This document shows positions 37,047 to 46,137 of a stretch of 64,000 nucleotides of DNA, one piece after another. This stretch comes from CAVONV01 sp963697355. Lineage in GTDB: Bacteria; Acidobacteriota; Vicinamibacteria; Marinacidobacterales; DATDRI01. A program made the position numbers and the translations under genes. Numbering within the stretch: the first letter of the stretch is position 1; every line of letters begins with the position of its first letter. The DNA is taken from the NCBI GenBank assembly GCA_963697355.1, contig CAVONV010000025.1:106778-170777 (forward strand), in the 5' to 3' direction. Under the pieces are notes generated by a model that searched no databases, was not told the origin of the DNA, and saw nothing but the letters and a program-made list of their open reading frames with translations.

Positions 37047-37393
37047 GTGAGTTCCCCCAACGCGGCTGCCTATACTGGGTACGGATTCCCGGTGAGCCGG
37101 GCCGAAAGCGACGACCTGCCTTGGTGATCTCGATCGACGCGCGCAACCGACTCGCGAGTGATGTTATCGTCATCCCGTGCTCGACGACGGAACGTCCGGC
37201 ACCCACTCATGTCCGTCTTCGTAAAGGGCACGGCGGTCTGGAGCGGCGTTCCGTACTCAAGTGCGAGCAGATCACGACGCTACCCAAGGACTACCTTCTT
37301 CCCTCGGCTCTCGGGGGCCCACTCCCCGGACGCATCCTCGACCAAGTGGAGGTCGCCGTACTGCGCGCCATCGGCGTTCCCATCGGAATGTAA
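37043..37393 (+). CDS. mazF: MazF/PemK-family endoribonuclease toxin
   Basis: 116 residues with GTG start in the antitoxin stop. RGCLYWVRIPGEPGRKRRPAL is the MazF strand with the conserved Arg/Pro, followed by IVIPCSTTE, RSVLKCEQITTLPKDYL and LDQVEVAVLRAIG, all typical. MazF cuts mRNA at short sites. The gene is intact and paired, so the module looks active. Confidence 0.85.
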   Translation: MSEFPQRGCLYWVRIPGEPGRKRRPALVISIDARNRLASDVIVIPCSTTERPAPTHVRLRKGHGGLERRSVLKCEQITTLPKDYLLPSALGGPLPGRILDQVEVAVLRAIGVPIGM

Positions 37394-37407
37394 ACAAAAC
37401 ACCGAGC

Positions 37408-37782
37408 ATGCCTCCCCTACGCCGAGCTATTCGCCACGTGGAACCGGAAACCCTGATCGATGGTTTCCGTCAACCGCGACATGTCGGTGGGTTGTCCGAG
37501 CTCGTGGAGTCAGCCGCCGGGTTCGGTGTCTTGGAACTCGATCTGTTGATGCGCATTCTCGACGCATACGATCAGCGATCGTTGTGGGCAGCGGTCGGTT
37601 GGTTTCTCGAACGATACAAAGAGACTTTCTTTGTGCCTGATGATTACCTAGAGAGTCTGGAGAAAAAGCGTCCTCGTTCCACACAGTACGTACCGAGAGG
37701 CGAGCGGATGGGGCGGTTTGTTCCCCGGTGGAACCTCGTTCTGCCGGCGAACGTCGTTCGAGGGGGTGAACTGCGTCGATGA
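37408..37782 (+). pseudogene. AbiEi-type antitoxin C-terminal fragment
   Basis: ETLIDGFRQPRHVGGLSELV, LMRILDAYDQRSLWAAVGWF and KETFFVPDDYLESLEKKRP match the C-terminal half of the intact AbiEi at 46.3-47.1 kb residue by residue, at well over 75% by eye. The N-terminal DNA-binding half is absent. It stops just as a copy of the yhaN 3' end begins, so the two sequences were joined by recombination. Confidence 0.75.
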
Positions 37783-37986
37783 AGTGCTCGTGAACTTCGA
37801 TCGCGACCGAACGCGAGAGCCGCCGAAGCATTCGCCAAGCTCGCCCGCACGAACCAGGCTCTGGTCTTTGCGTGCCATGCGTCCATGGCAGAGCCCTTCA
37901 TCACGGTGGATCCAGAAGCAAAGAAAATCGATATCGACCGGTTCGCCAGTTCGGGCAATGGCAACCGGCACCCATTGCAGGTATAG
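37776..37986 (+). pseudogene. Degenerate copy of the yhaN 3' end
   Basis: 211 bp corresponding to 35812-36022: GATGAAGTGCTCGTGAACTT, then the FASSGNGNRHPLQV ending. Several substitutions and at least one frameshift separate it from the intact gene. It ends in repeat copy B. Confidence 0.78.
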
Positions 37987-37999
37987 CCTCAGGGCGAGG
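37955..37999. repeat. YhaN 3'-end repeat, copy B
   Basis: GCAATGGCAACCGGCACCCA then TTGCAGGTATAGCCTCAGGG. It keeps the GCAATGG/CCATTGC inverted repeat. Confidence 0.75.
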
Positions 38000-38123
38000 T
38001 TAATAATCCAACGAATGGCTTGCAGTGAGACTTCGATTGGATTTGGAGCTTGGAGTTCGTATGAGGAGAGCGCTTCTCCCTATCACCAGAAGGAGTCACC
38101 CCGACGTTGCCCAGCGCCTTAGG

Positions 38124-38174
38124 GTTCACTAATTGTAGTAGTTCATTAATAATGAACAATGATATATAATGAAC
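38124..38174. promoter_or_regulatory. Nested four-half-site operator of the AbiEi-type gene at 38.2 kb
   Basis: A perfect 17-bp palindrome GTTCATTA-a-TAATGAAC (38141-38157) is flanked by outward half-sites GTTCACTAA (38124-38132) and ATAATGAAC (38166-38174). The outer pair are inverted to each other, so two concentric inverted repeats end 2 bp before the ATG at 38177. Confidence 0.7.
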
Positions 38175-38176
38175 AC

Positions 38177-39232
38177 ATGACGCCCCACGAGCACATTCAA
38201 CAGGCCTGCAAAGAGACCCTCCTGTCTCTCAAACCTATCAGGCGAATTCGTATCAAGCCTACAAAAGACACTGACACCGACGGGACCTTAACGGTTCAAA
38301 CAAATGCAGATACACTCGAATATTTTTTTATCATCAAGAAGACACTAAACCGCACCCATTTGCAGCACCTGCTCACCCAGATCCAATCCACAGGAGACCG
38401 ACCTTTCCTTCTTATGACCGATCATCTCTCACGAGCGATGAGCGCACGGCTCGTCCAATCTGGAATCCAGTTCGTGGACGCCGCCGGGAACGTCTTCCTC
38501 GATTCTCCTGGCGGACTCTACATACTCGTCCAAGGCGAGAAGCCAAGCCGACCTCCAGACACAACTCCAGAACGTCTCTTCCAGGCGAGCGGCCTTCAGG
38601 TGCTTTTCGTGCTACTCGCAGATCCCGGCGCGACACATCTGAGTTACCGCGAACTCGCCTCCAAAAGCGGGGTTTCTCTCGGCACAGTATCCATTATCAT
38701 GAAGGAACTGAAGAAAAAGGGTGTCCTCGAACGAGTAGGTCCCAACGCATGGTCTGTCCTCAAGAAACGGAAAGTAGTGGATGAATGGGTGGGAGGATAT
38801 GGAGGAAGGCTACGACCAAAGCTTTTGCAGAATCGCTACCGAGCTCCTCGAGGTGATCTCGAGCGAACGCTCTCAGGTGTCAAGCGGGCTCTTGGTACCC
38901 GGGAGCCTTCATGGGCGGTGACTGGAGGTTTTGCAGCCGATGCTCTGACCGGCCACTTTAGAGGGGAGCAGCTTAGCCTTTTCGCCAAGGACGAGGTCAT
39001 AGACGATCTTACCAAGGACTTACGATGGCTCCCCTCCCGGGAGGGCGATATCACTGTATTTCGTCTGTTCTCACCTGAAGTCATCATGGAGCGAACGGCT
39101 GGAGTCACAATGCCTGTCGCACACCCACTCCTTGTCTACGCAGAGCTCGTCTTCCAAGGTGGCGAACGGGAGCTCGAAGCGGCAAAGATCCTCTATCAAC
39201 AAGAGCTCCACGAACTCTTCCATGCAAATTAG
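38177..39232 (+). CDS. AbiEi-family-type regulator/antitoxin (paralogue 1)
   Basis: 351 residues from ATG 38177; an earlier ATG at 38159 lies inside the operator. There is a nuclease-like or endonuclease-fold N-terminal half (FLLMTDHLSRAMSARLV, GIQFVDAAGNVFLD), then a winged helix (LSYRELASKSGVSLGTVSII), WVGGYGGRLRPKLLQNRYRA and a C-terminal nucleotidyltransferase-like half (ADALTGHFRGEQLSLF, HPLLVYAELVFQGGERELEA). Such proteins are annotated as type IV TA AbiEi antitoxins. It has a paralogue at 45.1 kb with matching order. Only a 44-codon piece of its toxin partner remains, overlapping its stop. Confidence 0.75.
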   Translation: MTPHEHIQQACKETLLSLKPIRRIRIKPTKDTDTDGTLTVQTNADTLEYFFIIKKTLNRTHLQHLLTQIQSTGDRPFLLMTDHLSRAMSARLVQSGIQFVDAAGNVFLDSPGGLYILVQGEKPSRPPDTTPERLFQASGLQVLFVLLADPGATHLSYRELASKSGVSLGTVSIIMKELKKKGVLERVGPNAWSVLKKRKVVDEWVGGYGGRLRPKLLQNRYRAPRGDLERTLSGVKRALGTREPSWAVTGGFAADALTGHFRGEQLSLFAKDEVIDDLTKDLRWLPSREGDITVFRLFSPEVIMERTAGVTMPVAHPLLVYAELVFQGGERELEAAKILYQQELHELFHAN

Positions 39233-39356
39233 CAAAGAGGCACTCTCAGGGCTCCGACTCATTCAACAAATCTGCGCTGAAGCCGATCGAAAGATGATTC
39301 TGATTATTCCAAGCATTCAAAGCTGGATTCGAACGTCGGCGACGCAGCTGATGTGA
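39222..39356 (+). pseudogene. Truncated nucleotidyltransferase-toxin remnant
   Basis: MQISKEALSGLRLIQQICAE starts by overlapping the antitoxin stop, as partner toxins of this AbiEi group do. It ends after 44 codons and lacks the GG/DxD nucleotidyltransferase motif. Confidence 0.5.
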
Positions 39357-39399
39357 CATTTGGACAGTATCCACTAAGCATTCTCTCGAGGCGAAAACG

Positions 39400-40299
39400 A
39401 TGCCCCTTCTAGGGAAGACCCTGAAACCGCTCGGTCGTACTCGAGCTCAGCGGGTACTCCTGCGCATCGTTCTCTACGGCGGCGCCATTTTTGTCGGACT
39501 TCCGCTCGCGCTCTCCTACGTCCTGACCCGCACCCACCCCGGTGGCACGTCACAGTATTTGCCCCGCGGCTACAAGGAAGTCGAACTGGTCTCCGACGGC
39601 CTGAAACTGGGCGCCTGGCTCGCCGAGGGCCAGCCTGACAAAGCCGCCTTTGTGGTCGTTCACGGTCTCGGCGACAACCTGGAGAGCTACCTGGTTCACG
39701 CCCAACACTTTAAAGACCGAGGACACACCGTGATCCTGCCCGACTTGCGGGGCCACGGAGCAAGCGAAGGTCGATACACGACGATGGGCGGTAAGGAAAG
39801 TGAAGACGTCCGCGCAGCAATACGCTACTTGCGAAAGGAGGGACTTGCCGCCGAAGGCATCGCGCTGATGGGCCACTCGATGGGCGCGGTCGCTGTGCTC
39901 CTTGCAGCTGCCGACCAAACGGACGTTCGCGCGGTTATCGTTGAAGCGCCCTTCGACACCTACCGCAACACCGTGGCCCACCACGCGAAACTCCTCTATG
40001 GACTCCCGAGCTGGGTGCCTATCATCCCGCTCTCAATCCGGTTCGCCGAGTGGCGCGCCGACTTCGACGCTGACGAAGTGGATGCTGTTGCCGCGGCCCA
40101 ACGCATTCGCGCACCGCTACTCGCGATGGTCGATGGCCTCGACGAGCGCATGCCCGAGACCGTCGTGCGCCGCATTGTCGCCGCACACGCCGGCCCCAAC
40201 AAGCTCTGGGTCGCATCAGGTGTAGACCATGTGGGTGCGATCTTGCACCCCGACTGGGAAAGTGTCGTCTTTGGCTTCCTGGGCAGGTATGGGATCTAG
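39400..40299 (+). CDS. Membrane-anchored alpha/beta hydrolase
   Basis: 299 residues. A short basic N-terminus and one membrane segment (RIVLYGGAIFVGLPLALSYV) precede the hydrolase domain. The oxyanion loop VVVHGLGDNLESY, nucleophile GHSMGAVAVLLAA (GxSxG), Asp in DGLDERMP and His in GVDHVGAIL are in order. This places it with serine aminopeptidase-like hydrolases (BAAT/DUF1749-like). It acts at the membrane; substrate is unknown. The HicB-like gene overlaps its end convergently. Confidence 0.82.
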   Translation: MPLLGKTLKPLGRTRAQRVLLRIVLYGGAIFVGLPLALSYVLTRTHPGGTSQYLPRGYKEVELVSDGLKLGAWLAEGQPDKAAFVVVHGLGDNLESYLVHAQHFKDRGHTVILPDLRGHGASEGRYTTMGGKESEDVRAAIRYLRKEGLAAEGIALMGHSMGAVAVLLAAADQTDVRAVIVEAPFDTYRNTVAHHAKLLYGLPSWVPIIPLSIRFAEWRADFDADEVDAVAAAQRIRAPLLAMVDGLDERMPETVVRRIVAAHAGPNKLWVASGVDHVGAILHPDWESVVFGFLGRYGI

Positions 40300-40499
40300 C
40301 TAAAGGGTAGGCTTCGCGAAACCCGAAATAGGATCCACTCTTCGAGGACCTCCTCGAGCTCGACCCGGCACGCCTCGAGATTGTCGGCGTTCGAGTAAAC
40401 TCCGTCACATCCCGGAACTTCGCCATAGAACGTGCCATCGTCCGCCAGAATCTCGTACTTGGCCTGGCCCATGGCAGCGCGGATATAGCTGGTTATCAT
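40296..40499 (-). CDS. HicB-like antitoxin, no HicA partner, short C-terminus
   Basis: 67 residues from the ATG at 40499 (a longer frame reaches 40562). AKYEILADDGTFYGEVPGCD and ADNLEACRVELEEVLEEWI form the partial RNase-H-like fold of HicB proteins of the short group. The usual DNA-binding tail is missing, and no hicA gene flanks it. It is probably an orphan or decayed antitoxin. Confidence 0.65.
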   Translation of the reverse strand: MITSYIRAAMGQAKYEILADDGTFYGEVPGCDGVYSNADNLEACRVELEEVLEEWILFRVSRSLPFS

Positions 40500-40551
40500 C
40501 TCGACTCGAAACGCCGGGTGAGCATAATGCTCACCGTAACGATTCCACTTC

Positions 40552-42606
40552 TTATGTCCCATTCTGCCGATTCTCAGCGTAGTTTGAAAATGTCACCGGC
40601 ATCAGCTGACGCAAGGCTTCCAGCTCCTCGGCCGATACTTCATCACCCCGATAAGCGGCTCGATAGTAACAGTCGATTAGTCGGCGCGCGGCAACAAACG
40701 TTTCAGCTGAAACGTCATCCGACGGTAGCTGCATCAAGTGCTCGAGCGGGGCTCGGGTGGCAGGCCGCGCCCAACCCCGTTTTTTCCAAACCGAGTCCAG
40801 GTCCTTCAACCACTGAGCGAGCTCGGCGGGGACCGCTCTCGATTCACCTTCGACAACGACACGCCGCTTCCGACGAGCCGCCCACCATCCCCTCAGGAAT
40901 CGATGGGTTGTTGCCAGCAGGACGACCACGACGAGTACCCAAAGCCAAGGCTTCCAGAGTAGCGACACCAAGGGCCGCAACAGATATCGCCAGTCCCCAA
41001 GGAGAAAACGGAGCCAAAGCTCGCTGAACCTCGCCTTGAGGGACTCCCATGTTTCCTTGAACCATCCGCCTCCCAAATCCGCGTGGAGCTCCTCATACTC
41101 CGCAGCCGGTGTCGGATCGACTTCGACCCAACCCTGCCCCGGAACGTAGGCTTCGACCCATGCGTGGGAGTCCGACTCCCTCACCACGTAGTGATCGCCC
41201 ACTCGATTGCTGGGAATGACATTGAACCCGCCGACGTATCGAGCCGGCACGCCTTGCAACCGAAGTAGGACTGCCGTCGCGCTCGCAAAAAACTCACACC
41301 AACCGCGCTTCTTCTCAAAAAGAAACTCGGCCACCGGCTGGTCGGAGGTAAACTCTCCTACGTCGAGAGAGTAGTGACACGTGGTGCTCACGTACTCGGC
41401 CGTGCGGTCGATCCTCTCTCGAGGAGACATTGCCTCACCGGAAAGGCGCCCTGCCAGTTCTACCAGTCGAGGATCCGTGTTTTCCGGAACGCCCAACGCC
41501 TCTTCGAGCTCATCACTTGCCACTGAAGGCGATGCCGGATTCGTACCCCAGGTCAGCCCATAGAGACGGACCGATGACGACATCGGCACCGTCAAGACGC
41601 CGCCCCGATCTACAAACAGCTGGTCCACCCGCGCTCGAGCGACGCCCGTACCGACCGGTACCAACATTGAGCCCGTGCCCGAATCCGAACGAATGATCTT
41701 GATGAAAGAACCGCCATCATCGGGGTGGAGCACAAAGTCGTTTCCTGGAATCTCGTCCCATCGATTCCGCAGATCGTCATCGAGCACAGGAACCGACGGC
41801 GATGGCGCGAGTCGTGTCGGCTGATGAGCGGCGGACCAAAGGCTACCATCAAACCTGGTGAGGACGCGACCTCTCAATTTGACGGGACGCGGGCTCCAAA
41901 TCCGAAGGACCACCTCTTTTGAAAGCTTGAGACGCGCCAGGTCGCCCAAACGAGCCGTTCCCTGACCGGAAATCGCCGTTGCCCCACCTACATAAAGGTC
42001 CACCATGGCTTGTTCGACGTAGCCCTGGGCCCAGGGAAGAAACCAAAAGATCGTACCGACCACCCAAACCACCACCAGACCGCTGGCCGCCAACGATGTG
42101 AACCGTTGCCACGAAAGGCGACCTGAGAGTCCAAAGGCAAGATAAACGAAGGCCGCAATCCCCGCCGCAACGATATAGGGAACGAGGGATGCATCGAGCC
42201 TGAAACAGGCCACCACCAAAAGACCCACCGTCGCGGGAACAAAGGTCGTCCATGGTGACCACACCGCTCTCCCCAGAAGGAAGAGACCTCCCAGAAACGC
42301 CAGTCCCAGCCCCCCAATGAGTGAGAAGGTTCGCACTGCGTTCAGGCTCAAGATGGGGAAAGCCATCAAGATCGATCCCAAAATGAGCGTCACGAGGAGA
42401 AAGACAACGAGCAGTCTTTTGGCCGTCGAAACGACAAAGGCCGGGACTCCCGTCCAACGCCAAAACAACGACACAACAGCAGGCACCAAAAACACAAAAG
42501 CGACAGGGACACGGAGCGATGCTACAAACGCCCCAACGGCTGAAGCGAACAAGGCAAGGAAACACAACGGCTGCAGCAAGCTCATCTCACCAGGGGCTTC
42601 CTTCAT
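40552..42606 (-). CDS. Transglutaminase-like membrane protein (DUF3488/TGM/DUF4129 type)
   Basis: 684 residues. About seven membrane segments are in the first ~190 residues. The papain-like transglutaminase core follows: Cys in KRGWCEFFASATAVLL, His in SDSHAWVEAY, Asp in VDPTPAAEY. A further membrane segment (WVLVVVVLLATTHRF) and a helical DUF4129-like end follow. It has a 4-bp overlap with the DUF58 gene. MoxR/DUF58/transglutaminase triplets are common and probably handle folding or processing of envelope or metal proteins; the exact role is unknown. Confidence 0.88.
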   Translation of the reverse strand: MKEAPGEMSLLQPLCFLALFASAVGAFVASLRVPVAFVFLVPAVVSLFWRWTGVPAFVVSTAKRLLVVFLLVTLILGSILMAFPILSLNAVRTFSLIGGLGLAFLGGLFLLGRAVWSPWTTFVPATVGLLVVACFRLDASLVPYIVAAGIAAFVYLAFGLSGRLSWQRFTSLAASGLVVVWVVGTIFWFLPWAQGYVEQAMVDLYVGGATAISGQGTARLGDLARLKLSKEVVLRIWSPRPVKLRGRVLTRFDGSLWSAAHQPTRLAPSPSVPVLDDDLRNRWDEIPGNDFVLHPDDGGSFIKIIRSDSGTGSMLVPVGTGVARARVDQLFVDRGGVLTVPMSSSVRLYGLTWGTNPASPSVASDELEEALGVPENTDPRLVELAGRLSGEAMSPRERIDRTAEYVSTTCHYSLDVGEFTSDQPVAEFLFEKKRGWCEFFASATAVLLRLQGVPARYVGGFNVIPSNRVGDHYVVRESDSHAWVEAYVPGQGWVEVDPTPAAEYEELHADLGGGWFKETWESLKARFSELWLRFLLGDWRYLLRPLVSLLWKPWLWVLVVVVLLATTHRFLRGWWAARRKRRVVVEGESRAVPAELAQWLKDLDSVWKKRGWARPATRAPLEHLMQLPSDDVSAETFVAARRLIDCYYRAAYRGDEVSAEELEALRQLMPVTFSNYAENRQNGT

Positions 42607-43862
42607 GGTTCCGATGCCAGAATGGCGTCTTCGACTTCCGCCGGACTCATCACATTCACATCGCCGAGTTCTTCGCTGGCGGTGTGAAGAGGCTCCGTCG
42701 TCGCGCCGTCTTTTACCACGATGACTCGAAGCTCGACGCCGGCCATCTTGACGCGCCGCAAAAACGCCTCACGGGATTTGTCCCAATCTTGAAGAATGGC
42801 GACGACACTCGTGATTTGCGACAGCTTTTCAAAAAGCACCGGTCCCACCACCTCAAACGGAGGCTCATGGCAAGGCTCCAAGCACGCCAACACATCGAGG
42901 ATGTTCTCCAGGTAAGCGAGACTCCTCCCTGCGCTGACTTCATAAATGTCGGGACCCGCAGCGAAAATATCGACGACGTACTCACTGCGGCTGAAGTGAT
43001 CCGCGACAGAGGCCACGACTGAAATCGCTGCTTCGAACTCATCGACGGCCTTTTGAGGAGGACGCCGCCGCAAAAAAGTGTCCAAAATAATGGCAATGCG
43101 GCAAAAATACTCCTCTTGAAACTCCTTCACCACAGGCTCGCCCACCCGCGCCCACGAGCGCATGTGGATGTTTTTGACAGGGTCGCCTTGGCGATACTCC
43201 CGTGTTCCCAGGAACTCCACCGTATCGGCCGTATTGGAGGCTAGCGGGATCCCTCCAGGCTGATACCGACGTCCCACAGGGAGGTCGAACGTATCGATCG
43301 TGTAGAAGCGCGGATACACGAGGAGAGCTTGATCCGGAAGTCTCTTAGCGCGCCCGCCCACCAGCGCCAAGGGATCGGTCAGGCGAAGGGAGGGCCCTCG
43401 CAGCTCGTACTTTCCCCTGCGTGAGGCTTCAAACGTGACCGTCGCTTCCGTTGGGCCTTCGCGAGATCCGGAATGAAGGACCTGCCGCGGCGAAAACGAA
43501 ATGCTGCTCCGCCATTTCTTAGGCCGGGGAAACGACAGCATGAGCGGCCCCGTCCACTCCGAAGAGCGTCTTCCGAGTAGCGCCCGTAGCTTGAGAGGAC
43601 GACGTGCCGTCGCCCTTAGCGGCAACCGACAAGTGAGATCCACCCGCGGGGCGCGCAGGAGAGTAAACACCACTGCCAACAACAGCATGGCCGCCACCAC
43701 AGCGAAGAGCTTGAAAACCTGATTCTCTTTGGTATTCAAACCCAGGAGTGCCAAGGCCGCCGTCGTCCACAGGATGTACTTCCCCCGCGGCGTCAAACGC
43801 TCCCGGTAACTCTCGACAACCCTGCTGGCAATGGGAAACCGATAGAGTAAATCGCCGTTCAT
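42603..43862 (-). CDS. DUF58-domain protein
   Basis: 419 residues. Two membrane segments are near the N-terminus (YILWTTAALALLGL, LFAVVAAMLLLAVVFTLL). The DUF58 signature is VEFLGTREYRQGDPVKNIHMRSWARVGEPVVKEFQEE; its Cys, Asp and Arg pattern continues as a VWA-like fold (IAIILDTFLRR, MIDAS-like region). It is presumed to work with the MoxR ATPase upstream by 3 bp and the transglutaminase downstream. Confidence 0.88.
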   Translation of the reverse strand: MNGDLLYRFPIASRVVESYRERLTPRGKYILWTTAALALLGLNTKENQVFKLFAVVAAMLLLAVVFTLLRAPRVDLTCRLPLRATARRPLKLRALLGRRSSEWTGPLMLSFPRPKKWRSSISFSPRQVLHSGSREGPTEATVTFEASRRGKYELRGPSLRLTDPLALVGGRAKRLPDQALLVYPRFYTIDTFDLPVGRRYQPGGIPLASNTADTVEFLGTREYRQGDPVKNIHMRSWARVGEPVVKEFQEEYFCRIAIILDTFLRRRPPQKAVDEFEAAISVVASVADHFSRSEYVVDIFAAGPDIYEVSAGRSLAYLENILDVLACLEPCHEPPFEVVGPVLFEKLSQITSVVAILQDWDKSREAFLRRVKMAGVELRVIVVKDGATTEPLHTASEELGDVNVMSPAEVEDAILASEP

Positions 43863-43865
43863 GGA

Positions 43866-44795
43866 TCAAACGCCCACAGACACCTGCCCAAGGATCTCCC
43901 CCACCACATCTTCTTTCCGAACTCCCGAATACTTCGCCTTCGTGTCGAGCGCCAATCGATGCGCCAATACTGCCACGGCAATCCGTTTCACATCTTCCGG
44001 GATCGCATAGTCTCGGCCTTCCATGAAGGCCCGAGCTTGAGTGGCTCGAAAAAGCGTCAACGTGCCCCGAGGCGAGCATCCCATCCTCAAGGACGCGTGA
44101 CCACGCGTCGCATTCGCAAGCTCCACGAAATAACGCGCGATCTTTCGGTCCACCTGAACTGCACGAACGTCCTGTTGAAGCCTAACGATCGTCTCCCCAT
44201 CCACCACCGCTTCCACGTCATCGACCGGATGGTGATGAAATTGACTGTAGAGGATCTCGACTTCTTCATCCTTGGCCGGATACCCAAGAGCGATCTTGAG
44301 GCCGAAGCGATCCAGCTGCGCTTCGGGAAGGGGGTACGTCCCGTGAAACTCAATCGGATTCTGCGTCGCAATGACCAGAAAAGGCGAAGGCAACGCATAC
44401 GTCGTCCCTTCAATCGAAGCCTGCCGCTCGCTCATGGCTTCCAAAAGACTCGACTGCGTCCGCGGCGACGCCCGGTTGATCTCATCGGCGAGCAAAATGT
44501 TGGTGAAGACCGGGCCTTCTTTGAACACGAAACTCCCGTCCTTCGGGTTATAGATCGATGAGCCCAAAATATCGGTCGGCAAAAGGTCAGGCGTGAATTG
44601 CACCCGCTTGAAGCCGCTCGCAATCGATTTCGCTAACGCCTTGGCGAGCGTCGTCTTCCCTACACCAGGGACGTCTTCCATGAGAACGTGACCACCGCCC
44701 AAAAGTGCGACGAGAAGATCATCAAGAACCTCCGGCTTACCTAAAATGACCCGTCCAAGCTGTTCCTTGAGACGCGAAACAGACTCTGCCGCCAT
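43866..44795 (-). CDS. MoxR-type AAA ATPase
   Basis: 309 residues. Walker A VPGVGKTTL is at residues 42-50, Walker B ILLADEINRASPRTQ, then sensor 1 ATQNPIEFHGTYPLPEAQLD, arginine finger and sensor 2 (SLRMGCSPRGTLTLFRA). First gene of the MoxR-DUF58-transglutaminase operon. MoxR ATPases act as chaperones that fit cofactors or metals into partner proteins. The gap 44796-45063 carries no gene but the operator of the next, divergent gene. Confidence 0.9.
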   Translation of the reverse strand: MAAESVSRLKEQLGRVILGKPEVLDDLLVALLGGGHVLMEDVPGVGKTTLAKALAKSIASGFKRVQFTPDLLPTDILGSSIYNPKDGSFVFKEGPVFTNILLADEINRASPRTQSSLLEAMSERQASIEGTTYALPSPFLVIATQNPIEFHGTYPLPEAQLDRFGLKIALGYPAKDEEVEILYSQFHHHPVDDVEAVVDGETIVRLQQDVRAVQVDRKIARYFVELANATRGHASLRMGCSPRGTLTLFRATQARAFMEGRDYAIPEDVKRIAVAVLAHRLALDTKAKYSGVRKEDVVGEILGQVSVGV

Positions 44796-45008
44796 GACGC
44801 ACTCCTTGCAACGAATGTCGATAGGACCAGGGACTTGGAGTTAGTATGAGGACACGATTCAGACGTGTCAACAGACGGTGTCGCGGAAAGCCGCTATTTC
44901 TGGCGGTGCCCACTTGTCGTTGTACGCCGGTTCGAAGTCAAAGGATCCAAAGGCTTTCAGCACCGTGGGACCCTTTAGGGCGACGGATGTTCACCTTCGG
45001 TCCTACTT

Positions 45009-45066
45009 ATTGTCCTATAATTATATCTGTCCAAAAATAAAGGACAGTGTATAATAAAGGACAATG
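45009..45066. promoter_or_regulatory. Nested four-half-site operator of the AbiEi-type gene at 45.1 kb
   Basis: ATTGTCCT (45009-45016) and AGGACAAT (45058-45065) form an outer inverted repeat. CTGTCC (45027-45032) and GGACAG (45042-45047) form an inner one. The right outer half-site overlaps the ATG at 45064. The layout parallels the operator at 38.1 kb but the half-site sequence differs (TGTCC versus GTTCATTA). Confidence 0.7.
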
Positions 45067-46092
45067 AAACATCTCGATGGCTATATTGCCCGGCTTCGAG
45101 AGCTGCCTTTCATCAAGGCGGCAGGGCTCGACGCTCCTGTGCGATTCAACGGCCCCTGGAAGCCGGATGTCGTGATCCGGTTGAAAACCAGTCGTGGAAC
45201 TCACCGGCTCGGCGGAGAAATCAAAGGGGCGCCACTGACCAAAGCCTCGGTGCAGGAGATCCGCTCTCGTACAAGTCGCAAACGCGCGGCGTCCCACATC
45301 CTTCTCACTCCCTACGTGTCAGCGCCCATGGCGAGCAGGCTGGCTGAGCAGCAGATCAACTTCGTCGATCTCGCCGGCAATTGTCACCTGGCCATTGGCT
45401 CGGATTATCTCGCTCACATCGAGGGAAAACGTCCGCTCAAGCTCGTTTCACAATCCCGCGGCATGCGTCGGAGCGGCTACCGGGTATTATTTGCTCTCCT
45501 TGTGAAGCCCGAGCTCGCTCGAGAGCCGGTACGCACCATTGCCAGCGTGACAGGCGTCAGCAAGAGCGGCGCGGCAGAAGTCCTCACCTGGCTAGAGCAG
45601 GAAAAGGCCATTGGATGGACCACCGAAGGCCGGCAATTCCTTTTCCACCCTCGATGGCTCGAACGCTGGCTTGCAGGGTACATGGACATACTCCGGCCCG
45701 CGTTACTCGTCGGCCGCTATCGAAGCCGAGAGAAGGATCCGTTTCGGCTCGAGAAAATGATTGAGCAGGCCCTCCCACAAACGAAGGAGTGGGCCTGGGG
45801 TGGAGGTGCAGCATCATTCCGCCTTACCGGCCATTACCGTGGGGAGAAAACTATTCTACACATGGACCATATCCCCGAGGACCTCAATGTCCGCCTCAAA
45901 CTTCTTCCTGATCCGCAAGGACCAGTAGTTATTTTGGGATCTCCCGGTCCCCTCGCCTATGAAAGCCAAAAACCGAATATCGTCCACCCGTTACTTGTTT
46001 ATAGTGAGCTCCTAGCCGAAGGTGGTGAGCGGGAGGGCGAAGCGGCCGCGGAGGTGAAGGAGCGCTACCTCTCCCACATGATGCGACAATGA
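45064..46092 (+). CDS. AbiEi-family-type regulator/antitoxin (paralogue 2)
   Basis: 342 residues. Same architecture as the protein at 38.2 kb: APMASRLAEQQINFVDLAGN in the nuclease-like half, a winged helix (VRTIASVTGVSKSGAAEVLT), ERWLAGYMDILRPALLVGRY, then WGGGAASFRLTGHYRGEKTI and HPLLVYSELLAEGGEREGEA. Only about a third of residues agree by eye with paralogue 1. No toxin gene follows; the next downstream item is a repeat fossil and then a complete AbiE pair of a different subtype. It probably binds its own nested operator. Confidence 0.75.
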   Translation: MKHLDGYIARLRELPFIKAAGLDAPVRFNGPWKPDVVIRLKTSRGTHRLGGEIKGAPLTKASVQEIRSRTSRKRAASHILLTPYVSAPMASRLAEQQINFVDLAGNCHLAIGSDYLAHIEGKRPLKLVSQSRGMRRSGYRVLFALLVKPELAREPVRTIASVTGVSKSGAAEVLTWLEQEKAIGWTTEGRQFLFHPRWLERWLAGYMDILRPALLVGRYRSREKDPFRLEKMIEQALPQTKEWAWGGGAASFRLTGHYRGEKTILHMDHIPEDLNVRLKLLPDPQGPVVILGSPGPLAYESQKPNIVHPLLVYSELLAEGGEREGEAAAEVKERYLSHMMRQ

Positions 46093-46137
46093 TGACGACC
46101 TGTCTTTCGTTGTAGCTCCAACCACATTAATGTCCCC

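Noticed and set aside
39222..39356. Small intact toxin gene after the AbiEi paralogue 1
   Set aside because: It begins like the partner toxin but ends before the nucleotidyltransferase motif, so it is listed as a remnant only.
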